From the NCBI GenBank assembly GCA_037042915.1, contig CM073194.1, forward strand, positions 3,348,001 through 3,412,000: a DNA stretch of 64,000 nucleotides, read 5' to 3'. Numbering within the stretch: the first letter of the stretch is position 1; every line of letters begins with the position of its first letter. This document shows, in pieces, positions 23,101 through 35,803 of the stretch. A program made the translations under genes and the position numbers. The notes below the pieces were generated by a model. It had not been told where the DNA came from, did no database searches, and saw only the letters and a program-made list of their open reading frames with translations. This stretch comes from Auricularia sp. M13. Its lineage: Eukaryota; Basidiomycota; Agaricomycetes; Auriculariales; Auriculariaceae.

Positions 23101-24382
23101 CTACAAGACGCGCGTCAAGCAGTACTCCACCATGCCGTTCTTCGAGGCTGGCACGGAGGTGTTTGTGAGGGACTGGAGGAAGGCAGTTGTGCGGGTTGTG
23201 GTGCGCGACTCGAGGTTTGTTCATTCGCTACTGTGATATGGGCTGGAGGTTGATGCGTGTCCACGCAGGCTGCGCGAGCGCGACCCTATACTGGGCATTG
23301 TGGACTTACCGCTCGCGAAGATCTTGGCGAATGCGTCGGAGGTGACGGGGATGTACTCTTTGCAGGAGGGCGTCGGCTTCGGGTGAGCCTCGACAAGATG
23401 TTGCATATCGGGTTGCTGATCAGTTTACGACCGCAGCCGCGCCAACATTTCTGTATTGTTTAGGAGCGTGAACCTGAAGCTCTCGCCCGCCGAGCTCGGT
23501 TGGGATACGGCGACCGTGGAGATCGGCAAGGAGCCGTTCGAGCTCGAGTTGGACCCGTCGCACAGGCGGAAGTTCCCCTGGGCGCTCAAGGGCACGAACA
23601 TCTCGCTCTCGACGACCGACTCGACGGAGAAGCTGTCCAAGTCGGCCGCCGTAGTGGACGACGTCACGGGCAAGGTGACCTGGCAGTTCGAGCAGCTCCG
23701 GCTGCCGGTGTACTCGCGGTACGCGAGCTCGCTGGTCGTCTCCTTCGGCGGAGGAGGAATCGTCGGCGGCGCGCCCGATGCGATTGCCGTGCTTGGCCTG
23801 CGGGATCTGGTGGAGGACGAGGAGCAGATGGTCGAGATACCCGTTATTGCGGGCAAGAACCTCAACCGGCTCAAGCAGAACGCGTTCACGGAGTTCACGC
23901 GCAAGACGCACGAGTACGAGGTCGTCGGCAAGCTAAGGTGCCATATCAATATCGACCCCGGGCTCGACATGGACCACGAGAAGAACGCGAAGACGCAGGC
24001 GAAGAGGCACGCGTTCGAGGCTTAGTGCGTTGGCCGTCTACATATCTCCCCGCGCGACTGACAAGACTGCAGCGATCATATTGAGGGCGAGGCGATCGTC
24101 GCGGAGAAGAACGCCCATGCCAACGACGATGGGACCATTGACAAGCAGGAGCGCAAGGAGATCAAGGCCGCCAAGAAGCGCCAGTTGGAGAACCGGCAAC
24201 GCGGTATTGCGGGCTATGCGCCGTATAGGACGATGAAGTGGATGGGCCAGGGCTTGAAGAGCAGGCTGATGCCCAACAGCTCGTCTACCAAGCGCGAACG
24301 TACGTGTGTTTGATTTATGCTGCTGGATATGTGGCGCTGACGCGTGGGCGTGGATCTAGCGGCCGTGAAGAGCGAGGCGTGA
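20153..24382 (+). CDS. SMP- and C2-domain membrane-contact protein (tricalbin/Mug190-like)
   Basis: A tether and lipid-transfer protein of the extended-synaptotagmin kind, expected in the ER at contacts with the plasma membrane. Exon 1 (MATSVGQPY) joins a hydrophilic N-terminal region. A hydrophobic hairpin follows at about 20825-20960 (YGIIAASLVIWSF, LFVSTLLGCLTFVELTLVSL). The SMP domain spans about 21040-21900 (WLNAFLRVVWGLINPDMF, FIPEPPFVRN, LPNVLDLPFVSRFVKMAI). A C2 domain (about 22030-22480) has the calcium-loop pattern AKDRNGFSDPYIV and LEDLNPVFEE. A Pro-rich linker precedes a second C2-like region (SGVLSVVVHQINNLERQN, SAYCEIVVNDDLIYKT, about 22850-23400) and a C-terminal beta-rich domain. 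The end is joined across a final intron as TKREPAVKSEA. About a dozen introns are inferred. The architecture resembles S. pombe Mug190 as well as tricalbins, so I give no symbol. Confidence 0.85.
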
Positions 24383-24616
24383 ACTTGAAGATGCAGGCAG
24401 TCGTTGGACATCTGGACACCATACCATATTGGCGCCTTGCTGTAATGATTTGTACCGTACAATAAGTTGTAGCGAAAAGCAAACTATTGATTCATCGCGG
24501 TTGGCGACGTTGAAGGCAAGGGTCGTCCGGCTGAATCCGTACATCGCGCGCCTCTTGACTCGCGACTATCATCCCAAGGGCGTGCGCGACAACGAGAGCC
24601 AATACCAAACGCTCAC

Positions 24617-25507
24617 ATGGTTGTCCTGGATGCAGGGGACTTGTCATGCTTTGCACAACTGCCTCAGGAGCTCCTGCTACACATATTCGAGCTTGGAGCT
24701 CGCATGGACCAGAATTGGGCGCTAGACCTATGCCGCCTTTCTCGCCAAGTCGCTCACTGCATCCGCCCTGTGATCTATGAGTCGGTCGTGTTATCTTCGG
24801 TCAGCAAGACGGATAGCTTCTTGTACACCCTCCGCGTCGGAGACAAGGCGTTCTTCGCGCGACATGTCAAGAATATCCTGGTTGCGGACGGCGTCCTGGA
24901 GCTCATGTACGGCGTCACGTCAGCCGCCATCGATGCCATTTGGACTATAACACATAGCTGCCCTGGGTTGCAACGCATTGTGGTGCCCGTGATGTGGATC
25001 GCACGCCTCATACGATTGGCAGCGGAGAAGGGCGAACCTGTGCCTTGCGCCGCACTTCGACACGTCGTGCTCACTCGAACTCGGAACCTGCACGTCCAGC
25101 CAGACTTCTCCGCACCGCTCTTTCGCTCGATAACCCGGTTATTCATACAAAGTCACTACTACGTCTGGCTGCCGCATGCTATGCTCGTCCACCCGCATAC
25201 CTTCCCTGCGCTCACGCATCTCGCCGTGCTGCACATCCAATTCCAGGACAGCCTGAATGCGCAGGGAAGCGATGGCATGCTCATTAAACGACTTCCAGCG
25301 GCGTTGGAGCTGCCCGCTCTGCGGCGGTTGATGATCTGCTGCCAGGGAATGCAGGCGCCGGACGGCTTTGCGAGAGAGTTGGCCCGCCTCGAGGACTCAC
25401 GCATTCGGATCGTCATGGGTTTCACATCCACAAATGAAATTCTGCCTGAGTTCAAGATGGGAGACGAATGGTGGGACGCTGGTATAGATGTGTACCCTTC
25501 TGTTTGA
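24617..25507 (+). CDS. F-box protein, single exon, about 296 aa
   Basis: The N-terminus holds an F-box-like block (FAQLPQELLLHIFELGARM, then DLCRLSRQVAHCIRPVIYES), followed by a leucine- and histidine-rich body as in mushroom F-box proteins with degenerate leucine-rich repeats (HPHTFPALTHLAVLHIQF, ALELPALRRLMICCQG). It ends with EWWDAGIDVYPSV. It is intronless and has an ordinary start codon. Expected to be an SCF substrate adaptor; the target is unknown. Its 3' end faces the CE15 gene with about 210 bp between stops. Confidence 0.75.
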   Translation: MVVLDAGDLSCFAQLPQELLLHIFELGARMDQNWALDLCRLSRQVAHCIRPVIYESVVLSSVSKTDSFLYTLRVGDKAFFARHVKNILVADGVLELMYGVTSAAIDAIWTITHSCPGLQRIVVPVMWIARLIRLAAEKGEPVPCAALRHVVLTRTRNLHVQPDFSAPLFRSITRLFIQSHYYVWLPHAMLVHPHTFPALTHLAVLHIQFQDSLNAQGSDGMLIKRLPAALELPALRRLMICCQGMQAPDGFARELARLEDSRIRIVMGFTSTNEILPEFKMGDEWWDAGIDVYPSV

Positions 25508-25717
25508 TTGGTTAGCTGCGTAACTCTTCTCCGTAACTCTGAGCTGACTGTGCGCAGTTCCGGACAGTGTTGCATATAATTTCCTAATGATTTTATTGCA
25601 TACAGTAGTGCGCGCTCAATGCTCTCTCGCAAAACTTCCGTCCTCTGATAAATTTCTAGAATTTATTGAATACAGTGTCGCGCTTCAGCATGCATTTTGC
25701 TCCGTTTCCTTGTCTCG

Positions 25718-27037
25718 TCAAAACAGAATGGGAGTGGACCAGTCGATGAAAGTCGACCGAGGGAAGGTGATATTGGGGTCGATGCTGAACACCGTAGTAT
25801 TGCCTGGCTTCTTGAGCAAGAAGCGGTCGAAGAACGCAGTCAGTTCGGGCTGGATGGCGGCGGGGAAGGCGCAATGGTCTGAATGATTCACGGCCTTGAA
25901 CCCCATGTGGTCCGGCACTCTGAGGGCCTTGAACACTTCGTGGCCGGCCGCCATGCATCCGAACGTCGACTCCGGACCCAGCCAGTCGAAGAACGTGTTC
26001 TGGATGGTCGCGTAAGTCTTATATGCTCTGCTTTATCGCGGTTCACGCTTACCTCGATAACAAACAGGCCGCGCGGCGCGACCATCCCAGCAAGCAAGTG
26101 GTGGTCGACGGGCAGCGCGGGGACGTTGTTGGAGAACGCGTCAAACGCGGTCCCGAACCAGACGTTCTCCTGGACGATCTCGGACGCCGTCTGCGTCACG
26201 ATGCCGCCCGCCAGCATGACGTCGGAGATGCGCCAGCAGCCTGCGCCGCCAGAGCCGGACTCCTGGGGGATGACGAGCGCGATGCGCGGGTCGAATGCGC
26301 CGGCCACAAGCGCGCCCTTGCCGTTGCGCGAGCAGCCCGTCACTGCGAGGCGGCGGAGGTCCACGTGCGTCCCGGGCGTCGTCTCCAGCGCGTCGATGAT
26401 GCGGCTCACAGCCTAGGACAGGACGGTCAGTGGCCGTGTCGAAGAACTACAGAAGATGACCTACCCATGCCCAAGCTGCCATGGCGCCTGCAGGGTGGTC
26501 CGCGCCGAACAGGTCGAAGAACTTGCCGACGCCACGGCTTGACTGGTCGTTCTGTTGCGCGATGTCGTTGTTGTTAAAGATGATGCTCCCTACGCCATCC
26601 GGTGCGGGGATGCTGAGTCCGCCAAACGCGATGATCGCCGGGAAGGGGCCGCGTCCCGTCGTGGGCATGTTGAGCGTGACAGCGAACGATATGTTCTTGC
26701 CGGCGTTAGTCACGTCGATGGTGAGCGTATTTGCTGTGGTTCGCCGTATTCCAGTATTCTAATCTCACGCAGTAAACCATGCGAATCACTGACCTGATAA
26801 TGACCCGGCGACGTGTTGCGGCCTGCCTGGGATTGTACCAAGCTCATTCGTCTGGAAGAGCTGGCTTATTTCCGAAGTGCGGCATGCCCAATCCGCCGTG
26901 GTCCTCACGCGCTTGCCATCGACGAATTGGAAAGGATTGGGCAATTTGGTGTCGTTGAAGGAGGCTGTCGACGGTGTGCGTGGGCACGCCGCCAGTGCTG
27001 TCACAGACAAGGCAGAAAGAACGAAGATGGGCTTCAT
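25718..27037 (-). CDS. Secreted glucuronoyl esterase (CE15)
   Basis: 4-O-methyl-glucuronoyl methylesterases cut ester bonds between xylan glucuronate and lignin in plant cell walls and are secreted. A signal peptide is visible ([19 protein letters not shown]), with no binding module before the catalytic domain. Family motifs are the nucleophile serine in [12 protein letters not shown], the conserved [12 protein letters not shown], and the catalytic histidine region NHSDHCAFP near the C-terminus. Conserved substrate-pocket blocks such as [12 protein letters not shown] and [19 protein letters not shown] are present. About four introns are inferred, for example near 26015-26055 and 26410-26465. 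It ends [19 protein letters not shown] at 25718. The triad appears intact, so it should be active. Its presence points to a wood- or litter-decaying fungus. Confidence 0.9.
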
Positions 27038-28486
27038 GACGTTGCTGAGACGGCCCTCCGGTGTGGCTCGAGCATTTATACATGCCGTTCAGGATTTCCC
27101 GCCGAGATCCTGAGCGCGCAAGTGCGTTGGGCACGGCTGCTCTGCGGCTGCATTCAAAGTGGAGATGCCATGATGGCTGGCGCTGTATTACGACGGATAT
27201 AGCGAGGTGTGCAATTAAATAACATACTTACTGTCGATGCTGTGATGCTCTGACACGGCAGTCAGCCGAGCTGCGTACATAGTGTCGATTATCTGCAGAT
27301 GCATGGAATCCTTCGCTGGGAATAGCCATCACCCTGCCACACTCTCGCACCTTCTCGAATGCTCACACCACCACGACTAAATGTATTCCAGCACGCCTGC
27401 AGTAAAACAAGCTGGCACATGATCTGGCAAGACCTCAAGAAGACCTCCTTCGCCCAACTTCGAGACTCCATTCTTGCAGCGCGCCAGCTCTTCGCTGCTG
27501 TGAATCCACGCGTCTATGCTACGTGGAAGGTACGCCGTACAGCTCATAGGCACTCAGGCACCCAGAACACGTCTGCTCGACTTCAGTCTCGAAATCTTTC
27601 ACAGGAAGCTCTCTTACTGCTCGTCATATATCTGCCGAATGCGCCACCTGACGGTTCACATGGCTATGACGGACACACTGTCAGCCCAGCGTCAACCCCC
27701 ATGGCCCGCCTAAATCCCTGAGACGTTGAGCTTCGTACGCTGGACGGAACGCCCTCGAACACCGTCCCGTTCCGTAGCGGCCCGCAGCGGCCCAGGCGCC
27801 TCATCGTTCTGGTGTGTGCGAAGATAGATAGAAACACTCAGGCTATGTTTATATTTTAACAGCGTGGACGCTCATGGACACTGGGAGATCTCGAGGACGA
27901 TGACAGCGAAGGTTGTGTCTACAGATGCAAGGCGATGCTGCAAACAATTGCTCCATACTGTGGATTTTGGAATCACATGCCGGAATCTTCGTAAAGACTC
28001 GGAGATCTGACAGGTGTCAAAGAGGTTGTTTGCCCCATGTTTGCTTGGTGTTTGCTTGACTCTTATATAGGCGATCACAACAGCCGACCGCACATCACCT
28101 AGGCAAACTATCATCACAGTGCCCGAGGATCTCAACGCACAGCTGCTCAGGATCTCAAAAGGCTTCAGACAGCGGTGGTCGGTGGATGGTTCATGCCGAG
28201 CATCCCAAATCGGGATGTCGAACAATGTTGATCACGATGTGGCACCGCCTTCCCTGCCGGTTTGCAGCGGGCCCGCCAAGTAGAAGATGCACCCTTTGCT
28301 TTTCAGCGTTTCAACGTTCAACCTCTTAGACTTTCCTTTCATCCGCGCCTCCTCTTCTGACGCTAAAGCGCGCTTATAATCGCTCGCCGTGCCGCGGCCC
28401 CTTTCTGCACCCTCTCGGTCTCCTCTTGGTCTCGCAGTTGTTGCCAGACCGCGCACTCGCGCTATCACCGCCCGCCTACGCCCAAG
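27038..28486. other. Divergent intergenic region
   Basis: This 1.4-kb region lies between two genes for secreted carbohydrate-active enzymes. Open frames at 27359-27721 (+) and 27872-28225 (-) are unconvincing: no domain, atypical composition. TTATAAT at 28374-28380 is a possible TATA box about 107 bp before the glucanase ATG. Confidence 0.5.
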
Positions 28487-30296
28487 ATGACTGGGGCTAC
28501 TTTCGTTTCTGCTTCGCTTCTGTCTGTCTCGCTCTTTCTCAACGTCGCGTCTGCCGCGTTGTCGTATGGCTTCCCCTATGGCAAATCATCTGTTCGTGGC
28601 GTCAACCTCGGTGGATGGCTTGTTCTTGAGGTACGCACGCGCCTTCGGTTCTTTTCTGTGTGTACTGATGGATTCCAGCCTTGGATTACGCCTAGGTTTG
28701 TTCCCTGTCGCTTTCTACCCGCTCGTTGGATCTAGGAGATGACGATTGACGCGCATCCAGTTTGTTCGACAAGACGAACGACTCGCGCATCATCGACGAG
28801 TACACCTTTGGTATTTTCACGATAATCTTTGAGAAAGAGGCGCTGACCGGCTCCAGGAAAGTACCTCCCCGCGGCGAAGGCAAAGTCCACGCTCAAGGCC
28901 CATTGGGATTCCTGGATCACCGAGCGCGACTTCGTCGCAATCAAGAACGCAGGGTAAGCAAGCAACCGGGCCCATGTATTTGCGCCGCCTCATTCCAGCC
29001 CTCGCCAGGCTGAACCACGTGCGGCTACCTGTCGGGTACTGGGCCTACGACGTCTCGGGCGGCGAACCGTTCGTCCAGGGCCAGGCGGCGTATGTCACCA
29101 AGGCCGTCGGCTGGGCAAGGAAGCACGGTCTAAAGGTCGTGCTTGACCTGCACGGCGCACCTGGGAGCCAGGTACGATTGCCTTCTGGCGTGCACAAGAT
29201 CTCTGACGCGTCCCAGAACGGTTTTGACAACAGCGGCCAGAAGGACGCCCTAAACTGGCATCGGAACAGCACCAACATTGCGCGTACCAATGCTATCATC
29301 AAGCGCCTCGCCAAGCAGTTTGCGAACCAGGTCGACGTTGTGTCTGCCATCGCGCCGCTGAACGAGTAAGCATGCAGCCCGTATTTCAAGCGTATGCATG
29401 CTGACGCACTTCTAGGCCTGCAACCTTCAAGGACAGATCAGGCATGCTCCCAGTTGTGAAGCAGGTGCGCAGTTCCATGAGCGGCTTGGCTTCTCGTCCT
29501 GACACGTACGGTGTTGAAGCATTGGAAGGACAGCTATGACAGCATCCGGTTGCCGCACGGCAACACGACCAAGGGCAACGCGCTAGAGCTGATCCACGAC
29601 GCGTTCGACCCCCTCAAGAACTGGCAGAATTTCATGAAGTACCCAGAATACGAGGGCGTCGCGATGGATACGCACATCTACCAGATGTTTTCGAACGAGG
29701 TGGGCCTCCCGCCGTTCTGCTTCATGAAGATAACGGAGCTGACATATTGAACCCGCCCAGGGCAACGCGCGCAACGAGGCGCAGCACATCCAGAACGCTT
29801 GCGACCAGGCCACCGAGCTGACGGCGTATAAGACGCTCTGGGTGATCGTCGGCGAGTGGACGACGTCGCCTAATGTGCGCATCATCGTTTCGTCGTCGCG
29901 TTACTCGCGCTGATATGGGCGCGTGCAGGACTGCGCCAAATACCTCAACGGACGCGGAAAGGGCGCGCGCTACGACGGGTCGTTCCCCGGGTCGCCGCGT
30001 GTAGGCAGTTGCTCCAAGCTGACGACGGACGCGCGCAACTTTTCGGCGGCCTACAAGACTACGCTGCGCAAGATGTGGGAGGCGCAGGTGACCACGTTTG
30101 AGAAGGCCGCGAGGGGCTGGATCTATTGTGCGTCCATTCGTGCGCTCGCGGTTCTGTTGGGCTAATGCCAATCGTGGGATTCGCAGGGACCTGGAAGACT
30201 GAGCAGGCGCCCGAATGGAGCTATTCTGCAGGTTTGGCCAACGGTTGGATCCCAGTTAACCCGAACGAGAGGCGGTATCCTGGTATTTGCGGGTGA
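28487..30296 (+). CDS. Secreted GH5 exo-beta-1,3-glucanase
   Basis: This family (GH5, exo-beta-1,3-glucanase subgroup) releases glucose from beta-1,3-glucan, acting in cell-wall remodelling or glucan mobilisation. A signal peptide (MTGATFVSASLLSVSLFL) is followed by the family opening VRGVNLGGWLVLEPWITPS, joined across an intron. Further blocks are HVRLPVGYWAYD, VVLDLHGAPGSQNGFDNSGQ (joined across an intron), the acid/base glutamate in APLNEP and the nucleophile glutamate in WVIVGEWTTSPND. The C-terminal block reads GWIYWTWKTEQAPEWSYSAG across the last intron. It ends PGICG at 30294-30296. About seven introns are inferred, and length fits the family. No GPI signal or membrane anchor is seen, so it is probably soluble and extracellular. 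Confidence 0.92.
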
Positions 30297-30597
30297 AGGT
30301 GGCAGGTCGTGGTCTTTGTTTTGTATACCGTACAGTTCTTATTCCCTGCCTTTTAAATATGAGTCGCGGGAATATGATGCAGCGACTGATAAGACAGGTC
30401 CTGAAGTTGCTTCGATCTGAGGAAATTTCAGGTGTCTGTCGTTACTGCTACTCGGGGAGGCCGGGTCTATGTCTTGATGGCACGTCACCCAGCCGGATGG
30501 ATAAGGAGAGCAAAGAGATCGGTCGTCTGCCAGGGAAGTCGGGGAGATTGTCGTGTCAACTCCGCTCAGCTCCGCCAAGCGCGCCTTGCCCGCCACC

Positions 30598-32063
30598 ATG
30601 TCCTCCGATAAGTCAGTCGCACTGATTCGCATTTGATAGCCTCTGATGCTCTGCAGTGGCTGCGATCCAGTGTCGATGCTCCGGTTTTACAAGCACCTGT
30701 ACCCATACAAGTCCATATTTCACTGGCTCAACCAAGACCACACGCCTGGTCGACTCTTCACGCACCGTGAATTCTCTGCGACGCTAGCAGGAGACGTTTA
30801 CCTGCGCTATCACTCGTTTAACACCGTAGAAGAATTCAAGCAGAATCTCTGCCGCCTGAACCCGACCCGGTTCGAAATCGGCGCCGTCTACAACGCGCGG
30901 CCCAAAGACAAGAAGACACTGCGCGCGGGGGCCCTGCAGCCACAGCGGCGCGAGTTTGTTCTCGATATTGACATGACGGACTACGACAACGTGCGCACCT
31001 GCTGCGTCGGCAAGGGCATTTGCGCCCATTGCTGGGGCTTCATCGCCGCCGCCATCCGCGTCCTCGACAACGCGCTCCGGAATCAGTTTGGATATCGGCA
31101 CCTGCTTTGGGTGTACTCTGGACGCCGTGGCATTCACTGCTGGGTATCGGACCCTGAGGCATTGGACCTCACGGACGAGCAACGGCGCGTGCTCATGGGC
31201 TGGCTCGATGTTCTCAAGGGCTCGAAGGATATGACCAAAAAGCTCGATGTGCGGAAATCGCACATGAACCTTCTCCATCCAGCCGTTGCGTAAGTGCCCC
31301 GGGTGACCGAGCTGCTGATTGGCGCGATTGACGACTGTCTTCCAGCTCGGCGTCTCGACTCTTGAACCCGAAAGCTGGCGACCCCGCTCATCGCTGGACA
31401 TTCGACCAGCTCATCTTGACGGACCAGGACTGCTTCAAGACCGAGGAGCAATGGCAGAAGCTCCTTGAGCTCCTCAACCACCCCGAAATCGGATCCACCC
31501 TGCGCAAGGAGTGGACTGCTGCCCCCGGCCGCAGCTCGCAAGAAAAATGGGCTGATATTCTGCGGGAGGTCGGGAAGCGCAAAGTGGGACCCGCGCGTCA
31601 ATCGCTGTTGGATTCGCTGGAGGACATCATCCTTCAGTATATGTACCCGCGGCTCGATCTCGAGGTCTCGAAGCGCCGCAACCATCTGCTGAAGGCGCCC
31701 TTCTGCGTTCACCCAGGCACGGGTCGTGTTTGCGTGCCGGTCGACCCCGCACAGGCGGACAACTTCGACCCGGAGGCCGTGCCCACAATCAGCCAGCTGC
31801 TGCAAGAGCTTGACGAGCTGGAAGCCGCGGGTGTCGCGCGCGCTGGTCCGTGCAACATGGCGTTTGACAATACAAATACTGACTTCTCAAGGTAGATTGG
31901 GAAAAAACGAGCCTCAAGCCGTACGTCGACATGCTCGACAGGCACGCGAACGCCGTTATGCAGGATGCGCTTTTCCGGCGCAAAGGTGAGTTTTGGTCGC
32001 CTGCTTGTGGGGTTGTCTCACTCAGTGATCACAGCCGCCAATGCGGACTCGTTGGCCTTCTAG
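30598..32063 (+). CDS. PRI1: DNA primase small (catalytic) subunit
   Basis: The catalytic p48 subunit of the primase-polymerase alpha complex makes RNA primers for nuclear DNA replication. The start cgccaccATG at 30598 gives MSSD, spliced to NGCDPVSMLRFYKHLYPYK. The catalytic metal motif is in REFVLDIDMTDYD (about 30950-30990), followed by a Cys cluster (CCVGKGICAHC) and the nucleotide-binding SGRRGIHCWVSD (about 31120-31155). A 3' exon is VDPAQADNFDPEAVPTISQL. The end needs two more introns: a spliced DWEKTSLKPYVDMLDRH block, then RRKAANADSLAF with stop at 32061-32063. Length is about 430 aa, usual for the family. All key residues are present. It follows the glucanase head to tail with about 300 bp between them. 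Confidence 0.93.
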
Positions 32064-33508
32064 AAGAAGAAAGACCCATCCACTGTGCCTGCCCAGTATG
32101 TTGTATGTATCATTACCCTGCCGCTGATCGCTTGTGCACCCTGCTTTCTCTCGCGCTGCCCGTAAACATGGATCTTGACTTAAGACGCTTCTGGCTGCTC
32201 ATAGCATCTGGTCACGCGTGCTGCGAAGCGCTCGCCTAGCAGGATTGGGCAATGGCGAAGGCTTCTTGGGGACGCTGTGTCGCGTCGGACGCGGTGCCTT
32301 CGCGGGAGACTCCGGGTCGGCGGCTCGCGTACGCTCTGCCACCGCGCGAATCAACGCGCCTTGAGGCTCGATTACGGTACTGTCCCTGCGTGCGTGGCGC
32401 CGAGCGCTCGAGCCACACGTCCAGAAACCGTTAGAGTAGGTGACATGGACCCTCATGACCTCGAACGTCCACCCCACGGCGCTCGTACTTAGCAGGACCT
32501 GGCAGCTGTCCCGATGCTAAGTCCGGTTTCACTTTTCATTGACACATGCCGGCTATCGACCAGTCCTAGCGCTCTGCGGAGCTGCTCATTCGAACTTCGT
32601 GTCTTGGATCAAGGGAGCTTCTATCGTGTGCACTAAACGCTGCGTATGGAGGATGCTGGATGCTCAGCGAAGCTACCTCGTCGGCAACCCCACCCTTCTC
32701 GATTCCATGCGGCCTGCTGCTTGATTTCGCCGGCTACTTTCGCATACGCGGTTATCTTCGGCGCTTTGAGCTCTCGCCCCCGAAAAATTATGAGGCAGTT
32801 AGCTTCAGGTGCGAGGCACAGGATCGTGCTCGCTGCCGACAGGCAGTCGACAGGCATTGCGAGCCCGAATTGGTTCCTCACGCGTGGGCAGCCCTGGCTG
32901 TGTGCGCTGAACTGAATGCTCGCCGTATCCCGGATAACAGCCTGGTGATGGACCTAGCTACCGAGTTCTCGACCTCCATCCATGGCAAGGCCGAGGAACG
33001 GAAACTTCATATGCCGACGGGCGCTCTGCTTATACGGCCCCAAGTTTTAATATTGGTGCGGTGCGTGGCGTAATTTCCAAAGCGAGCTTGTTCTATCGTT
33101 CCGGTGCACTGCACGGTCCCCTCGGGCTGATTGGCGAGGCGCAGCTGGAGACGACACATCCGCGATCTCAGCACTTACGCCCTATAGCTACGGGCTCAAT
33201 GTAGGATGCCGCGGAGGGTGTATTGGTTCATTGTGCTCGCTCCACATCCCCGCTCCTGCGCTTCTTGTTATCAAGTTCTTCTTCGTCTTCGAATGGGATC
33301 TCCGTCTACCGGCAGAACTTGACCACGGGAACGGAACGTCATTATCAACTACATAAATACAGTAATAATTCCCGAGATCATCAACGCAATCTTCCTGTCG
33401 ATCTCACGCTGCCCAAACACAACACAATGGACGATGGGCTTCGCTTCCTGCCATTCTTAAAAGCCGGCACCGCACGAACTCGAAGGCTCCCCCGTGTTGG
33501 TTGGAGCC
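32064..33508. other. Intergenic region
   Basis: This 1.4-kb region lies between PRI1 and the P450. Several open frames of up to about 137 codons (such as 32660-33073 on +) have no recognisable domain. An AT-rich CATAAATA near 33352 could be the P450 TATA element. No RNA gene or repeat is seen. Confidence 0.5.
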
Positions 33509-35803
33509 ATGCTCGCGCTCGTCGTCGCTACTGCTCTTGCGGCCTTGTATCTATCCATCCGTGTCTTCCGGGCGAAGAGGAAAGTGGGCTGGTTCCAGCC
33601 TGGGTGGACTGTATTCATCTCGCCGCTGTACCCCCTACCGCTCTCTCGCACGATACGCGGCATCGTCATGGAACGCGGCTGGCAGTGGGCCCAGAAATAT
33701 AACTGTGCGTCTCCATGTGCTTTCTACCTGTCATGCCGACGTACTGACTGGTGTTGCGACCTGGGGCAGTTTTCGCCGAACAAGGGCGAGATATTGTAGC
33801 CATCGTGCGTTTCGATGTCCCGGGTCGCACACAAGCCATCTCTCACATAGATCCCTCTTAGTCTTCCGTCCTTCCTCCACGTACTATCTATCACACTTGC
33901 GACCCTGTGGCCATACACCACTTGACGTCGTCCAACAGCAAGTTTCCCAAGCCAATCGAAGAGTTCTATGCCCATACGTTGGCGTTTGGTCCGCACCTCA
34001 TCGGTGTTGACGGGGCGCATTGGAAGGTGAGTTGACGAATCACTTCCGGCTTTGCTCGTAGCTCAAGATGTTCGCCGGCCAGAGGATGCGTAAGCCCATA
34101 AGCCCGGCTTTTGGCGATCGCAACGCACGCCTTGTGTGGCAGACCGCGACGAAGGTCATGCGGGAGCTCTTTGAGACCCCTGCATGGAAGGACAAGAAAG
34201 AGGTCAAGATCGCGAGTTGCGTCGAAGTGACGTTGCGTGTACGTACGTTCCTAGCGTCGTCACCCCGGGCTAAGTGGTGCATGGCAGATGGCTCTGCTTG
34301 TCATTGGTATTGCAGGTACGGGGCTAAATCTCTCCCAACTGTGGTTTGCATGCTAACACTCCAGATAGGTCTTGGTTGCGACATGTCATGGGACGAATCC
34401 AGTGTCCCTGAGGGTGAGCTTACACCATCCAATGGACACAACCGTGTTGACGAACTGCAGGACACTCCATGAGCTTCTTCAGGTCGATGGAGATCGTATG
34501 CGATACGCTGATTGAGATGTTCGTCGTTCCCAAGTTCTTGCGCCGCTTCCGTGCGCGTTGGCGGCGGATGGATCGAGCCGCGACAGAATTTGTGGTGAGT
34601 TCCGTGCTCTGTAGCATCTTATCATATAAAACATATGTATGCAGAAATATGTCCGCGAGATGGTCCACGAGCGTCGCATGGCGGCAGACAAACGCGAATC
34701 CTTCGATATATTCTCCGGTTTATTGGCCGCGACTGAGGATCCGGAGAACCCGTTGAGTAACGATGAGCTTGAGGGTACGCTACTCGTAACTCCCTGAGCT
34801 AGCGCTGAAATCGCGTTCTATAAGGAAATATCTTCATTCTGCTGCTGGCTGGTCATGAGGTCCGATGAATCATCTATTAAGCACATTGGGCGTCGTCTGA
34901 TGATGTGTTATAGACTGCTGCGCACACAATGGCGTTTACGTTCGGGCTCTTGGCTTGGTATCAAGACGAGCAACAGAAACTGTACGAGCACATTATGGAA
35001 GTGAAGAATTCGTTAGGCAGGGAGCCTGTGAGTTTTGAATAAAGGACGCTTGGGCAATTTCTTGTTAATCGAGCTGCAGACCTTCGAGGACTTGCCTCGG
35101 TTTACTCGTTGCCTCGCGTACGATACGTCTGCTACCGCGAGAAATGCTACATTGACAATCGCCATTGCAGAGTAATGCAGGAAATTCTGAGACTGTACCC
35201 AGCGGTGCGTAGTTGTCTTTGCATACTGACCGGCGTCCGCTGACACTTTCGCAGACCTTAACATTGGTAAAGCAAAGTGCCGCTGATACGCAGCTGCCAC
35301 TGGCGGACGGGAGAAGCGTCTACGTGCCGAAGGACACCATGGTAGAGATGTCTATCGTGGGGCTACACAATCATCGTATGGCACATTCACATTCGCACTT
35401 CCCAGGTCTGACGCTAAAGGAATCTCAGCACAATACTGGGACAACCCGGAGGAGTTCAGACCCGATCGTTTCTTGCGTAGCGACTGGCCACGCCAGGCGT
35501 ACATGCCCTTCAACTTGGGTGCACGTGCGTGTATCGGTCGGAAGTAAGCTCATGTCTGGGGTTTTTGCCGTGAAATTGCTCACCATGTACAGGTTCGCCG
35601 AGTCGGAAATGGTCGTGGTGTTGATCGAGATGTTGTCGCGTTACAAGATCAAACCGACGGATCCCAACATTACACGCGAAGAGCTTTTGAAAACCTCCTT
35701 CTCGTTGACGATGACGTGCGTGAAGCTTCCTACGAATTCCGTGAGCTCACAAACCACTAGCCCCGTGAATCTTGCCCTATCTTTCGAGAGGCGCGGCGGT
35801 TGA
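33509..35803 (+). CDS. Cytochrome P450 monooxygenase
   Basis: A microsomal P450. An N-terminal membrane anchor starts at the first in-frame ATG (MLALVVATALAALYLSIRVF), followed by basic residues. Exons then give FPKPIEEFYAHTLAFGP, GVDGAHWK and a body with WRRMDRAATEF. The I-helix oxygen-binding motif is joined across an intron as AGHETAAHTMAF (about 34845-34940). The K-helix ExxR is in MQEILRLYP (about 35180). PEEFRPDRFL (about 35445) and the haem-binding loop FNLGARACIGRKFAE (about 35500-35600) with the ligand Cys follow. It ends ALSFERRGG at 35803. About ten introns are inferred. The I-helix has Ala where most P450s have the second Thr of ETT, but the preceding Glu-Thr pair is kept. Substrate cannot be told. 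Confidence 0.88.

Noticed and set aside
27359-27721. 120-codon open frame on + between CE15 and glucanase genes
   Set aside because: No domain, no supporting promoter and atypical composition.
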